A program made the position numbers and the translations under genes. From contig JARKPR010000024.1 of the NCBI GenBank assembly GCA_029975165.1, forward strand, positions 1 through 64,000: DNA of 64,000 bases, read 5' to 3'. The DNA comes from Selenomonadales bacterium. Lineage in GTDB: Bacteria; Bacillota; Negativicutes; Sporomusales; UBA7701. Every line of letters begins with the position of its first letter. Position 1 is the stretch's first letter. Below are positions 8,819 through 17,852 of this stretch, one piece after another. The notes under the pieces were generated by a model. It worked only from the letters and a program-made list of their open reading frames with translations, did no database searches and had not been told where the DNA came from.

Positions 8819-9928
8819 TCAGCCGGTGAGGCTGGCGGAGAAGGCGCGGAGGGAAAAGAGTTCCCGTTCGCTGTAGACTTTGGTGATGAAGGTGGTGAGC
8901 TGCCGGGCGAGGTCGATTTCCGGCCCGTTCTTGACGAGCGTGCCGCCGGGGTCGAGGATGATTTTGACGACCGGCCGGGCCTGGAGCCCGGGACGCACCT
9001 GGGTGACGACGGCCGTTTGGCCGCCGCTGAGCTGGACGACCGTGCCGACGGGGTAGATGGCGACGTTGGTGAGGAAGAGGTCGAGGATTTTTTTGTCGAC
9101 GTAGCGGTCGGCGAGGGTCATGATTATCTCGTAGGCTTCGTGGGGCAGCAGGCCCTTGCGGTAGGGGCGGTCGGCGATGAGGGCGTCGAAGATGTCGGCG
9201 ACGGCGACGATGCGGGCGTATTCGTGAATGGCGTCGCCTTTGAGGCGGCGCGGGTAGCCGGTGCCGTCGAAGCGTTCGTGGTGCTGGAAGGCGACGTGGG
9301 CGGCCGGGGTGGATATTTCCCGCCGCTTGCGGACGATTTCGAAGCCCTGGCGGGCGTGTTCCTGGACGGCGGCGGACTCGGCCGGGGTGAGGTTGCCCAC
9401 CTTCATGAGGATTCCGCCGGGCACGGTCAGCATGCCGACGTCGTGGAGGAGGGCGCCGAGGGCCAGGTCGTCGAGCTTGGCTTCGTTGTAGTCGAGGTTG
9501 AGGGCGATGAGCACGGCGATGATGGCGACGTTGACGGAGTGGGCGTAGACGTAGTCCTGGTAGGTACGCAGGTCGTAGGTGTGGATCATGGCGTCGCGGT
9601 TGCCGATGACTTCTTCGACCATGGCGTTCACTATGCCGCGCAGGGGAATGGCGTCGAGCTCGCCGGTTTTCTGGTAGCCGGCGAAAGCGGTCTGCAAAGC
9701 CTGGATGAGCCGGATGCGGGTATCTTCGCGGACCAGCTCGGGGACGTCGATGGCCGCGAAGAGCGGGTTTTTTATGTAAATCGAGCCGATGTCCAGCATG
9801 GTGAGCTTTTTGATGTTGGTGTCGCTGAGGACGGTACCGCTTCTGACGAGCAGGCGGCCGTCGGCGCCGCGCACGTTGGCGGCGACCTTCATGCCGGGTC
9901 GCAGGACGGAGAGGGAAACGCGCTGCAT
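8819..9928 (-). CDS. HD-GYP domain cyclic-di-GMP phosphodiesterase
   Basis: This 369-residue protein has an N-terminal region of about 130 residues of unclear fold and a C-terminal HD-GYP domain with LLHDVG and HHERFDGTGYP, the metal and signature residues for hydrolysing c-di-GMP. I chose the ATG at 9928, which has GAGGTG 6 nt upstream; the frame stays open further upstream but that stretch does not look coding. No membrane segment is seen, so it should be cytoplasmic. The 235 bp upstream (9929-10163) are AT-rich near 10010 and hold no gene. Confidence 0.85.
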   Translation of the reverse strand: MQRVSLSVLRPGMKVAANVRGADGRLLVRSGTVLSDTNIKKLTMLDIGSIYIKNPLFAAIDVPELVREDTRIRLIQALQTAFAGYQKTGELDAIPLRGIVNAMVEEVIGNRDAMIHTYDLRTYQDYVYAHSVNVAIIAVLIALNLDYNEAKLDDLALGALLHDVGMLTVPGGILMKVGNLTPAESAAVQEHARQGFEIVRKRREISTPAAHVAFQHHERFDGTGYPRRLKGDAIHEYARIVAVADIFDALIADRPYRKGLLPHEAYEIIMTLADRYVDKKILDLFLTNVAIYPVGTVVQLSGGQTAVVTQVRPGLQARPVVKIILDPGGTLVKNGPEIDLARQLTTFITKVYSERELFSLRAFSASLTG

Positions 9929-10163
9929 TTTTGCACCTCGCTCTGTGTACCTCGAACGGCCCGGTGAAATGACGGCCATTCGAACGCCGAAAAGAGCCAA
10001 TATGATAATATTAATATTTTTTTCTGCCGGCTGCCAGGGACCATAGTCCCATAAAAATCGGCCGAAGGTCCTGTTTTGCCGGCCGCTCCGGCAGGCATAC
10101 GGGAGCGGGCGCGACGAATACATTGTATAAGACGGCCGGCTACAGCCGCCGTACGGAGGACGT

Positions 10164-10451
10164 ATGAGCATTCATCCGGATAAGGAACCGCCAGCCGAGC
10201 ATATGCGCCGGCTGGTCGAGCGCCTCGAGGCGATGCGCATCGCGGATTATCTGGAGCTGCTGGAGAGGCCGCGCCGCCTGGTGGTGACGAACTTCGTCGC
10301 CGGCATCGCCCGCGGCCTGGGGTTCGCCATCGGGACGACGATCGTTTTCGCGATCGTCGTGGAGGTGCTGCGCCGCATTATCATGATCAATATCCCGCTG
10401 ATAAGCGATTATTTGGTGGACATCATCCGCCTGATCGAGCTTCACAAATAG
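10164..10451 (+). CDS. DUF5665-type small membrane protein
   Basis: This 95-residue protein has an amphipathic N-terminal helix (HMRRLVERLEAMRIADYLEL) and a membrane helix at about residues 47-70. Size and pattern match the DUF5665 proteins of Firmicutes, whose role is unknown. GGAGG lies 6 nt before the ATG. Its stop codon touches the first base of repeat copy B. Confidence 0.72.
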   Translation: MSIHPDKEPPAEHMRRLVERLEAMRIADYLELLERPRRLVVTNFVAGIARGLGFAIGTTIVFAIVVEVLRRIIMINIPLISDYLVDIIRLIELHK

Positions 10452-10575
10452 AGGCCGTTGATAAAGGCCCATCTGCGGCGTTGCTCCTCGGCTGCCATCC
10501 TCAGCGTACGTCCCGTGTACGCTTCCGGTGTCAGCCTCCGGTGCGCCTTGCATCTGGACCTTTCTGAACGGCCTC
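10451..10575 (-). repeat. ERIC-like imperfect palindrome, copy B (canonical)
   Basis: This 125-bp copy is in the opposite orientation to copy A. Its ends GAGGCCGTT and AACGGCCTC pair perfectly, then arms ATAAAGGCCCATCTGC and GCATCTGGACCTTTCT pair with few mismatches. The centre is a GCGTAC/GTACGC hairpin. It lies between convergent genes and starts at the last base of the DUF5665 stop codon. Confidence 0.8.
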
Positions 10576-10590
10576 GGAGTTACAAAAGCT

Positions 10591-10618
10591 GCCCGCTCCG
10601 TGGGGAGCGGCCTTTTTT
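10591..10618 (+). terminator. intrinsic terminator
   Basis: Stem ccgctcc/ggagcgg (10593-10599 with 10604-10610) is followed by CCTTTTTTG. It ends plus-strand transcription that has passed through repeat copy B. Confidence 0.75.
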
Positions 10619-10623
10619 GCGCT

Positions 10624-11577
10624 TTATTCCGGTTCTTTCTTGCCGAAGCGGCGGAATATTGGCGGTACGAGCGAGGCGAGCGGCTGCTGGAAGAGCATGA
10701 AGAGGGTGATGGGCACAGCCACGGGCGGCGGGAAGTGGGAGACGGCGAGCACGAGGCCGGCGGCGATGTTGCGCACGCCGACGTTGTAGATCATGGCGAT
10801 GGCGACGTCGCGCGGCCGGCCTTTGACGGCGAGCGAGCCTAGGTAGCCGAGGCCGTAGCCGGTGGCGACGATGACGAAGGTGACGAGGATCATGCGGATG
10901 ATTGCCGGACTCCAGGATATGGCCGGCGCCGCGAGGGCGGCGTTGAGGAAGATTACGGTGAAGAAGGCGGTTTTGGCGCTCAGGCCGCCGAGGCCTTTGG
11001 CGAAGGCGACCGCTTTGTGCTTGAGGAGGTCGTGGAGCAGCATGCCGGCGAAGCTGGGGATGGTGATCATCCACAGGAGCTGGGAGGCCATTTCCCAGTA
11101 GTCGAGGCGGATGGCCTGGCCGACGGTGAGGAGGAAGAAGACGGGCAGGAAGGCCGGCAGGATGAGGGTGTCGAGGGCGAGGGTGACGAGCGATACGGCG
11201 ACGTTGCCGCCGGCCAGCGAGGTCCAGATTACGGAGGTGACCCCGACCGGAACGGAGGCGGCGACGAGGTAGCCGGTGCGGACGTGGATGTCGCCGGGGT
11301 AGAAGAGGTGGCCCATCAGCCAGGCGACGAGCGGCATGCCCAGGTGGACGAGGGATAGGATCCACAGCGGGAGCCCCGGGCGGCTGAGTACTTTGCCGAA
11401 CTGGAGGAGGCTGGTTTCCAGGGCGGTGATGAAGCTGGCGTAGCCGAACAGGGCGATGAAGGCCAGGCGCAGGGAGGGCGAGTCGGGGACGGCGGCGTTG
11501 AAGCCGATGAGCAGCGCGCCCAGGACGCCGATGTACATTTTTTTCCCCAGCCAGGTGTTCCATTTGGCGAAGTCCAT
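10624..11577 (-). CDS. bile acid:sodium symporter (BASS) family transporter
   Basis: This 317-residue membrane protein has about ten hydrophobic segments and the BASS-type stretches VPVGVTSVIWTSLAGGN and IYNVGVRNIAAGLVL. Family members move organic anions with sodium, but the substrate cannot be read here. The ATG at 11577 has GAGGA 8 nt upstream; an earlier in-frame start adds 13 residues without a good site. Confidence 0.78.
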   Translation of the reverse strand: MDFAKWNTWLGKKMYIGVLGALLIGFNAAVPDSPSLRLAFIALFGYASFITALETSLLQFGKVLSRPGLPLWILSLVHLGMPLVAWLMGHLFYPGDIHVRTGYLVAASVPVGVTSVIWTSLAGGNVAVSLVTLALDTLILPAFLPVFFLLTVGQAIRLDYWEMASQLLWMITIPSFAGMLLHDLLKHKAVAFAKGLGGLSAKTAFFTVIFLNAALAAPAISWSPAIIRMILVTFVIVATGYGLGYLGSLAVKGRPRDVAIAMIYNVGVRNIAAGLVLAVSHFPPPVAVPITLFMLFQQPLASLVPPIFRRFGKKEPE

Positions 11578-11668
11578 GATGTGTATCCTCGGTTGTGTTT
11601 TCGGCGCTCCGGCCAAGGACGGGGGGGCCGTTGTTATATTATGCCCGGGACTGGCGTTCGGTGCGCGG

Positions 11669-13213
11669 TCAGGTGCCCCGGGCGAAAACGGTGGCGTTGC
11701 GGCCGAGCTGTTTGGCCTGGTAGAGGGCCTGGTCGGCGGCGGTGATGAAGAGTTCGGCGCTGGCGTCGCCGGTGGCTGTTTCCCGGCCGGACCAGGTGAC
11801 GCCGCCGACGCTGATGGTTATGTTGATGAAGCCGTTGCCGATGGGGAACTGGTGCGCGGCGATGGCGCCCCTTAGCCGCTCGGCGATGATCATGGCCTGC
11901 TCGCGGCCGGTGTCGGGGAGGATGACGGCAAATTCCTCGCCCCCGTAGCGGGCCGGCAGGTCGACGTTGCGGACGATGGCCCGCAAGATGGCGCCGATTT
12001 GTTCGAGGACGCCGTCGCCGGCGAGGTGCCCGTAGGTGTCGTTGATGGCTTTGAAGTGGTCGAGGTCGGCCATGAGCAGGCTTATCGGCTTGCTCGAGCG
12101 GCGCACTTTCTTGAGTTCGCGGTCGAGGACGTAGTCGAACAGCCGCCGGTTGGCCAGGCCGGTGAGGAGGTCGGAGAAGCCGACCCGCTGGATGTTGGCG
12201 TAGATGTCCCGGCGCCCGAGAATGGTGGTGATGTGGCCGACGGTGCGCTCGATGAAGCTTTCCAGGCCGGCCGTGTCGAGGGTTTTGTCGATGTGACGCC
12301 AGTAGAAGACGATCAGCCCGATGAGGCCGCGGCGGTGGATGATGGGCACGGTGTAGATGAGTTTGGCGGGGCCGCTCCCGTTCCGGCGCAGGGTCTGCCT
12401 GACGATCTTCGTCCCGCCCCCGTCGGCGGCGGCGGTGAGCATGCGGAGGTTTTCCTTGCCGTACAGCGTTTTCAGGCGGCCGATGTCGGTGTCGGCGAAG
12501 CCGCGGGCCATGATTTCCTGCAGCTGGCTGTCGGGCAGTTCGGGTTCGATGCCGAAGACGGCGATGCCGTCGACATTGAGCACGGCGGCGAAGGTTTCGC
12601 CCAGTTTGTAGAACAGGCCTCCGGACGAGGCTTGTTCGAGCTTCGCGGTTTCGCTGAGGAAGTCGTTCTCGGCCTGGCGGTATTTCGCCTCCTGCGCGAG
12701 ATCGGCGCGTTCGATGACGGCTGCGGCCGTTTTGGCGAATAGTGTGAGCAGCTCGGCGTCGAGGTCGGAGAAATGGTCGGGGTGCTCGGAGAAGGCTTCG
12801 AGGACGCCGACGACGCCCTGGGAGGCGACGAGGGGGATGCCGATGAGCGACCGGAGGCCGGGGGGACGGAGGCGGTGGTTGTGTTGGGACAGGTCGTGGA
12901 TGACGACGGGCTGGCCGGTGAGGTAGCTGCTGCCCATGAATTTCTGCTCGCGGGATGTGTCGCCAGGGTCGACGCTGCTGCGCCAGGCGACGGCGCGGAA
13001 GTGCCCTTCGGCCGCTTCGTAGCGGCTGAGGAGGATGTGGCCGCAGTCGACGGCGGCGTGGGCTTCCCGGACGATGATCCCGAGGGCGTCCGGCAGGTCG
13101 GCGCCCGGGGCGAGGGCCGCGCCGAGGCCGCGGATGAGGCGCCCGCCATCGAGTTTGCGGCGGCCGGTCTGCCGCTCTTCTTTCGCCGGGGCTTGTCCTT
13201 GCTGGTTGTTCAT
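11669..13213 (-). CDS. GAF-domain diguanylate cyclase
   Basis: This 514-residue soluble protein has two GAF-like sensor regions (about residues 30-175 and 190-330) and a C-terminal GGDEF domain with the active motif YGGEEFAVIL. RNVD lies five residues before the motif and fits the product-inhibition site RxxD. It should make c-di-GMP from two GTP in response to a ligand or redox signal bound by GAF. GGAGCGGGAG precedes the ATG. Confidence 0.88.
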   Translation of the reverse strand: MNNQQGQAPAKEERQTGRRKLDGGRLIRGLGAALAPGADLPDALGIIVREAHAAVDCGHILLSRYEAAEGHFRAVAWRSSVDPGDTSREQKFMGSSYLTGQPVVIHDLSQHNHRLRPPGLRSLIGIPLVASQGVVGVLEAFSEHPDHFSDLDAELLTLFAKTAAAVIERADLAQEAKYRQAENDFLSETAKLEQASSGGLFYKLGETFAAVLNVDGIAVFGIEPELPDSQLQEIMARGFADTDIGRLKTLYGKENLRMLTAAADGGGTKIVRQTLRRNGSGPAKLIYTVPIIHRRGLIGLIVFYWRHIDKTLDTAGLESFIERTVGHITTILGRRDIYANIQRVGFSDLLTGLANRRLFDYVLDRELKKVRRSSKPISLLMADLDHFKAINDTYGHLAGDGVLEQIGAILRAIVRNVDLPARYGGEEFAVILPDTGREQAMIIAERLRGAIAAHQFPIGNGFINITISVGGVTWSGRETATGDASAELFITAADQALYQAKQLGRNATVFARGT

Positions 13214-13240
13214 GCTCCCGCTCCTTTTTCTTATCGGTCA

Positions 13241-13264
13241 AAAAAAACCGGCGGGTCCGCCGGT
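13241..13264 (-). terminator. intrinsic terminator
   Basis: On the minus strand a stem ccggcgg/ccgccgg with loop acc is followed by TTTTTTT. It lies right after the stop codon of the secreted protein at 13265. Confidence 0.75.
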
Positions 13265-13705
13265 TTAATACTTCTTGTGCCACATGACCTGATAGTCGGA
13301 GGCCGGATAGGTGGGGTCGCGCGTGATGCGGATGGTCGTTTCCTTGTCGGATGTCTTTATGTGGACTCCGTCGCCGGGTACGAAGGTGACTCCGGGCATG
13401 ACGGCGTGTTCTTTGTGCTCTTTTTTGAGGGAGTAGGTGTAGCCGGCAGGTTGGGGCTGCGAGGATACGAAGGTGTCGGGGGCTTCGGACAGCCTCATTT
13501 GCCCGCTGCGCGCTGCGGACACGGACGCGGGGGCGGGGGCGGGCTGCCGGTCGCCGGCCGGGGCAGGCGGCATCGCGGCCGGCGTATGTTCAGGGGACGC
13601 GGCCGGCGGGGTTTGGGCGACGGGCGGGCCGGCGGCGACGGCGAGATAAGCGGCGGCGGCGAGGATTAGGAGTACCGCCAGGCGCCGGAGGAGGTTTTTT
13701 CCCAT
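13265..13705 (-). CDS. secreted or membrane-anchored protein of unknown function
   Basis: This 146-residue protein starts at ATG 13705, with GGAAGGA 9 nt upstream. An N-terminal hydrophobic helix (LAVLLILAAAAYLAVAA) acts as signal or anchor. A long Pro/Ala-rich linker follows, then a C-terminal domain of about 60 residues that is likely beta-rich (HIKTSDKETTIRITRD). No family is recognised. Confidence 0.65.
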   Translation of the reverse strand: MGKNLLRRLAVLLILAAAAYLAVAAGPPVAQTPPAASPEHTPAAMPPAPAGDRQPAPAPASVSAARSGQMRLSEAPDTFVSSQPQPAGYTYSLKKEHKEHAVMPGVTFVPGDGVHIKTSDKETTIRITRDPTYPASDYQVMWHKKY

Positions 13706-13897
13706 GCTGGTGTCCTTCCGTTGGGGTGTATTCTCCGGCTTATATTCGCCGCCGGCGGCCGGTTCCCTCCCGGTGGCGAGCATTTTTTCCGCCGGTGATT
13801 ATATCTACTTTATTTTTCCTATAGGTAAAATTTATATTCTATATTGTTTTCTATGCGCAAAAATTATAATAAAATGGATGCGAGGAGGTTACACGCC

Positions 13898-14833
13898 ATG
13901 GATATACGCCATCTGGAATATTTTCTCGAGGTGGTCATGCAGGGCAGCTTCAGCAAGGCGGCCGTGAAGATGCATGTCACTCAGCCGTCGATCAGCAAGA
14001 TGATCAAGGCGCTGGAGGGTGAGCTGGGGGTGACGCTGCTGCACCGTAATACGAAGCAGGTGGAGTTGACCGACGCCGGCCGGGCGATCGTCGACCAGGC
14101 CCAGAATATCGTCGGCCTGCTGCGGAATCTGACGGTGGAGATCGATGGCATCACCAATCTGCAGCGGGGCAGGCTGCGGCTGGGCATGCCGCCGATCGCG
14201 GCGTCGACCGTTTTTCCCCGCGTGCTGGGAGGGTTCAACAAGGCTTATCCCGGCATCGGCGTGGAGCTGCACGAGTACGGGACGAAAAGAATCGAGGAGG
14301 CCGTCCTGGACGGCACTCTCGACGCGGGCGTGGTGTGCTGCCCGCCGGCCAGGCCGGCGCTGCTGGCGGTGTATTCGTGCATCCGCGACCCGCTGCGGGT
14401 GATCGTCCATCCGTCCCACCGCCTGGCCGCCTTGCCGGTCCTGGATTTCGCCATGCTGGCCGACGAGTCTTTCGTGCTGTACCCCGAGGATTTCAGTCTC
14501 CACGACCGCATCCTGGAGCGCTGCCGCCAGGCGGGGTTCCAGCCGCGGGTGATCTGCGAGACTTCGCAGCGCGAGTTTATGACCGAGATGGTGGCCGCGG
14601 ACCTGGGGGTCGCGCTGCTGCCGGGGGTGATCTGCGACCGGCTTGACCCGGCGGCCATCACCGCCGTGCCGCTGTGCGGACCGCAGTTGTGCCTGGAGCT
14701 GTCGGTCATCCGCCACAAGTACCGCTATCTGTCGTTCGCCGCCCGCCAGTGGCTGAAGTTCACGGCCGAGGCGCTGGGGCTTGACGCCTGCGGAGGAGCC
14801 GGGAATGTAAGCGGCCGGGATGGGGGCTTCTGA
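13898..14833 (+). CDS. LysR-family transcriptional regulator
   Basis: This 311-residue protein has the LysR winged helix (MDIRHLEYFLEVVMQGSFSK, AAVKMHVTQPSISKMIKALE) and a two-lobed effector-binding domain after residue 90. I chose ATG 13898 because GAGGAGG lies 8 nt upstream and the HTH begins there. The region before it (13800-13890) is AT-rich and holds the likely promoter. LysR proteins usually control a divergent neighbour, here the secreted protein at 13265, but no target is proven. The last 20 residues are Gly-rich and look like an extension. Confidence 0.88.
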   Translation: MDIRHLEYFLEVVMQGSFSKAAVKMHVTQPSISKMIKALEGELGVTLLHRNTKQVELTDAGRAIVDQAQNIVGLLRNLTVEIDGITNLQRGRLRLGMPPIAASTVFPRVLGGFNKAYPGIGVELHEYGTKRIEEAVLDGTLDAGVVCCPPARPALLAVYSCIRDPLRVIVHPSHRLAALPVLDFAMLADESFVLYPEDFSLHDRILERCRQAGFQPRVICETSQREFMTEMVAADLGVALLPGVICDRLDPAAITAVPLCGPQLCLELSVIRHKYRYLSFAARQWLKFTAEALGLDACGGAGNVSGRDGGF

Positions 14834-14840
14834 ACGGGCT

Positions 14841-14864
14841 GGAGGGCCCCGTGAGGGGCCCTCC
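14841..14864. terminator. hairpin between convergent genes
   Basis: A perfect stem ggagggcccc/ggggccctcc with loop gtga separates the LysR gene from the convergent SPOCS gene. It lacks a long T-run, so terminator strength is uncertain. Confidence 0.5.
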
Positions 14865-14878
14865 TATGTGCTGCGCTG

Positions 14879-15631
14879 TTATCCTTTCGGCTTCGCCGGC
14901 AGGCTGGGGTATTGGCCAGGATATTGGCCGGGGTAGATGATGACTTCGCGGTCGGTCATGACTTTGGCGACGACGCATAGGACGACGGCGACATTGATCT
15001 CGCGGAAGCCGTGGTCGTGCGGCTTGCACGGCGCGCAGGACGGCGGGCACCATTGATGGCCGTGGTGTCCGTGGCCGCCCCAGTCGTGGTCGTGGTCGTG
15101 GCAGTCGTGGTCGTGGCAGTCGTCGCCGCAGGACGGCCCGTGGTGACCATGATGGCCGTGGTCTTTCCAGTCGTGGTCGTGGCAGTCGTCGTCCTGGCAG
15201 TGATGGTGTTTGCCGCGGTGATGCGGGCAGTCGTAGTCGACGAATTCGACGGCGACGCTGGCGTCGGCGTCCATGCCCCGGCAGGCTCCCCAGATGGGCA
15301 CGTCGGCGGTGAACCTCACCCGGCGCATCTCGACGGCGTGGACGGGCTGCTCGGGCAGGCAGGCCACGTACAGGGCCTTGATCTCGAAGTCGCCGCAGAC
15401 GATGACTTTGTTGGGAATGAGCCGCACCTCGGTCACGCGCAGCCTTTTGACGAAGACGTCGATGACTTGCTCGATGGCCGGCTTGTTCCTGGGGACGCGC
15501 AGGCAGATGTCCAGGGACCGCTGCGTTTCCCCCTGGCCGACGAGCTGGCGGACGACGATGGACTGCGGGCCGGCCTGGGCGCCGAGCACGCATTTGCCGA
15601 GAACGGACGCGGGTTTATATATATAGTTCAC
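14879..15631 (-). CDS. SPOCS (DUF3794) domain protein with His/Asp/Cys-rich insert
   Basis: This 250-residue protein has N-terminal and middle parts matching SPOCS domains of spore-coat and cell-surface proteins (RLRVTEVRLIPNKVIVCGDF, FTADVPIWGA). Between about residues 135 and 206 lies an insert with roughly 23 His, 9 Cys and many Asp in repeats such as CHDHDCHDHDHDW, which should bind several metal ions. The domain resumes after it (REINVAVVLCVVAKVMTDRE). A GTG at 15631 with AAAGGGGGG 7 nt upstream is the best start; an earlier GTG at 15658 lacks a site. SPOCS proteins suggest an endospore former. Confidence 0.8.
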   Translation of the reverse strand: MNYIYKPASVLGKCVLGAQAGPQSIVVRQLVGQGETQRSLDICLRVPRNKPAIEQVIDVFVKRLRVTEVRLIPNKVIVCGDFEIKALYVACLPEQPVHAVEMRRVRFTADVPIWGACRGMDADASVAVEFVDYDCPHHRGKHHHCQDDDCHDHDWKDHGHHGHHGPSCGDDCHDHDCHDHDHDWGGHGHHGHQWCPPSCAPCKPHDHGFREINVAVVLCVVAKVMTDREVIIYPGQYPGQYPSLPAKPKG

Positions 15632-15734
15632 GTTTACACCCCCCTTTTCGCTGTTCACATTATTATATGAGGCTGAGGGGAGCGGCGTGAGGGCGGATGA
15701 TGCGCGCGACCTGTTTATCGTCCGGCCGCCGGCA

Positions 15735-15743
15735 TGCTATAAT
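15735..15743 (+). promoter_or_regulatory. extended -10 promoter of sixA
   Basis: TGCTATAAT at 15735-15743 is a perfect extended -10 box. The -35 region is weak. It lies 46 bp upstream of the sixA start. Confidence 0.5.
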
Positions 15744-15789
15744 GGAGCTGTGAATTTTTTTCGCCAGAACGAGTATACGGAGGCAGGCT

Positions 15790-16281
15790 ATGGAACTGGT
15801 ATTGCTCAGACACGCGAAGGCCGAGGAGGATGCTCCCGCCCTTCCCGACGAACGGCGGGAGCTGGTGCCGAGGGGGCGCAAGAAGGCCCAGGCGGTGGCT
15901 GCCGGTTTGGCACGGCTGCTGGCCGGGGCGGGGCGGATCGAGGTGTGGACGAGCCCGGCGCTCAGGTCGCGCCAGACGGCCGACATCATCGCCGCGGAGC
16001 TTGGCGGCCTTACGGTGAAGGAGCATGAGGCGATTTACGGCGGCAGCCTGGAGAGCCTGATGGCGGAGTGGACGGGGGCGGACGACGACCTGACGATCAT
16101 TGTGGTCGGCCACGAGCCGTATCTGGGCATCTGGGCCCGGCAGTTGGCGGCCGCCACCGTGCCGTTCAAGAAGTGCGCCGCCGCCGCCGTATCCCTTATG
16201 CCACCGGATTACGCCACCGGCGTGCTGCGGTGGTTCGCGGGGCCGAAGACCTTGGCGGCGCTGGGCGCGGGCAAAGATTAG
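15790..16281 (+). CDS. sixA: phosphohistidine phosphatase SixA
   Basis: This 163-residue histidine phosphatase has the catalytic motif LLRHAKAE near the N-terminus (His 8 is the nucleophile), TSPALRSRQTADI, and the second catalytic His in IVVGHEPYL. SixA removes phosphate from His residues of phosphorelay or PTS proteins. ACGGAGG precedes the ATG. It is followed 11 bp later by the CYTH-CHAD gene, a common pairing that suggests a link to polyphosphate. Confidence 0.88.
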   Translation: MELVLLRHAKAEEDAPALPDERRELVPRGRKKAQAVAAGLARLLAGAGRIEVWTSPALRSRQTADIIAAELGGLTVKEHEAIYGGSLESLMAEWTGADDDLTIIVVGHEPYLGIWARQLAAATVPFKKCAAAAVSLMPPDYATGVLRWFAGPKTLAALGAGKD

Positions 16282-16292
16282 GGGGTGTGGTC

Positions 16293-17810
16293 ATGCCTGG
16301 TTTGGATACCGAGGTGGAGCTCAAGCTGCGCCTGTTGTCGCCCGCCGACGGAGCGTGGGTTTTCGACGCCCCCGCCCTGGCGGCGCGGCTGGCGACGCCG
16401 CCCCGGGACGAGCGCCTGGAGACGTGGTATTTCGATACGGCGGCCGGCGGTTTGCGGGATGCCGGCCTGACGTACCGCATCCGCCTGGAGGACGGCCGGT
16501 GGATGGCGACGGTGAAGGCCGACGGGGTGTCGGCCGGCGGCCTGCATCAGCGGCGGGAGTGGACGGTGCCTGTCGGCGGGCCGGAGCCGCGCTATGACCA
16601 TTTCGCCGCTACCGAGGCCGGGCCGCTGCTGACGGCGGCCGGCGACGACGAGCCGCTGGCGCCGCTTTTCCGGACGGTCTTCGACCGGCGGCGGGCGGAT
16701 GTGGCCGTGGGCGACAGCCGCATCGAGGCGGCGGTGGATATGGGGACGATTGTCGCCGGCGATCGGGAAGAGCCGATCGCCGAGGTGGAGCTGGAGCTGA
16801 AGGAGGGTTCGGCGGCGGCGGTGCTCGCCCTGGGCGCGGAGCTCGTCCGCCAGGTGCCGCTGGCCGTGGAGACGCGCAGCAAGTTTCACCGCGCCCTGGC
16901 GCTGGCCGAGCTGGACGACGGCTGGCAGGCGGCGCCGCGGCCCGAGCCGGAGGACGCCGCTCTGCCGGGCGTGTTGAGCCTTATCGTGGCTCAGATCGGC
17001 GCCGTTCTCGCCGCTTACGAGGCTTTTACGGCGGCCCGCGGGACGGCCGCGGCCACGCACCGGCTGCGCGTCCAGCTGCGCCGCCTGCGCTCGCTGGCGG
17101 CACTGGCCAAGCCGCTGGTAGAGGACGCGGAGTACGACCGCTGGCAGGCCGAGCTGCGCGCGCTCAGCCGGGCGACCGACGGCGTGCGGGAGGCCGATGT
17201 GGCCGGCGCGGCCTGGGAGCAAATGCTGGCCGCCTGCCCGCCGCTGACTCCGCCGCCGTGGCTGGGGCTGATGCTGGCGAACGACCGGGAGAGGCTGGCG
17301 GCCGAGTTGGACGGCGCGCTGGGCCAGGGGCGGCTGACGGCGACGCTGCTGGCTTTCTGGGCCCGGCTGCTCGACGGGAAGGCCTATCGCTCCACCGATA
17401 ATACGCTGGCGGCTTTCGCCGCCGACCGGCTGGCCGGCTGGCTGGAGGAGCTGCGGGGGACGGGCCGGGATATAAGCGCTGAGGACGTCGACGGCCTCCA
17501 CCGGCTGCGGATCGGAGGGAAGAAGGTCCGGTACGCGCTGGAGAGCCTGGGCGCGGCCGACCGCAGGACGAAGGTGCTTGTCGCCCGCCTGCGGGAGCTG
17601 CAGGATTGCCTGGGGCACATCCACGATGCGGCGACGATCGCGGCGGCGATGGACCGCTGGCTGAGCGGGCACGCCAGCCGGGTGGTGCACCGCGACGCGG
17701 GCCTGCTGATCGGCTGGACGGCGCGACTGGGGGTGGAGGCCCGCGGGGAGTTCGCCCCGGCCTGGAAGAGGTTCCGGCGGGCGGCCCGCCGCTGGCGGAA
17801 GGATTTATAG
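16293..17810 (+). CDS. CYTH and CHAD domain protein
   Basis: This 505-residue protein has an N-terminal CYTH domain (about 1-200, starting EVELKLRL with the ExExK motif, plus charged strands such as EVELELKEG) and a C-terminal helical CHAD domain (about 230-500, with THRLRVQLRRLRSLAAL and LHRLRIGGKKVRYALESL). CYTH enzymes hydrolyse triphosphates, and CHAD domains bind polyphosphate through conserved His and Arg. The ATG at 16293 follows GGGGGTGTG; the frame is open upstream but overlaps sixA. It is cotranscribed with sixA. Confidence 0.88.
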   Translation: MPGLDTEVELKLRLLSPADGAWVFDAPALAARLATPPRDERLETWYFDTAAGGLRDAGLTYRIRLEDGRWMATVKADGVSAGGLHQRREWTVPVGGPEPRYDHFAATEAGPLLTAAGDDEPLAPLFRTVFDRRRADVAVGDSRIEAAVDMGTIVAGDREEPIAEVELELKEGSAAAVLALGAELVRQVPLAVETRSKFHRALALAELDDGWQAAPRPEPEDAALPGVLSLIVAQIGAVLAAYEAFTAARGTAAATHRLRVQLRRLRSLAALAKPLVEDAEYDRWQAELRALSRATDGVREADVAGAAWEQMLAACPPLTPPPWLGLMLANDRERLAAELDGALGQGRLTATLLAFWARLLDGKAYRSTDNTLAAFAADRLAGWLEELRGTGRDISAEDVDGLHRLRIGGKKVRYALESLGAADRRTKVLVARLRELQDCLGHIHDAATIAAAMDRWLSGHASRVVHRDAGLLIGWTARLGVEARGEFAPAWKRFRRAARRWRKDL

Positions 17811-17825
17811 GGTTTATGGAACGGC

Positions 17826-17850
17826 AAGAACCGGCGCGCGCCGGTTCTTT
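17826..17850. terminator. bidirectional intrinsic terminator
   Basis: A perfect 24-bp palindrome (aagaaccggcgc and its complement) is followed by TTGTT on the plus strand. It separates the CYTH-CHAD gene from the convergent ptsI. Confidence 0.7.
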
Positions 17851-17852
17851 TG

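Noticed and set aside
8641-8829. A short protein in the gap between the MarR and HD-GYP genes
   Set aside because: The frame consists of repeat copy A and its insert, with no ribosome site.
10458-10553. Short frames inside the repeats (peptides with GAPEADTGSVHGTYAEDG)
   Set aside because: They follow the repeat core and recur wherever it is copied, so they are by-products of the repeat and not genes.
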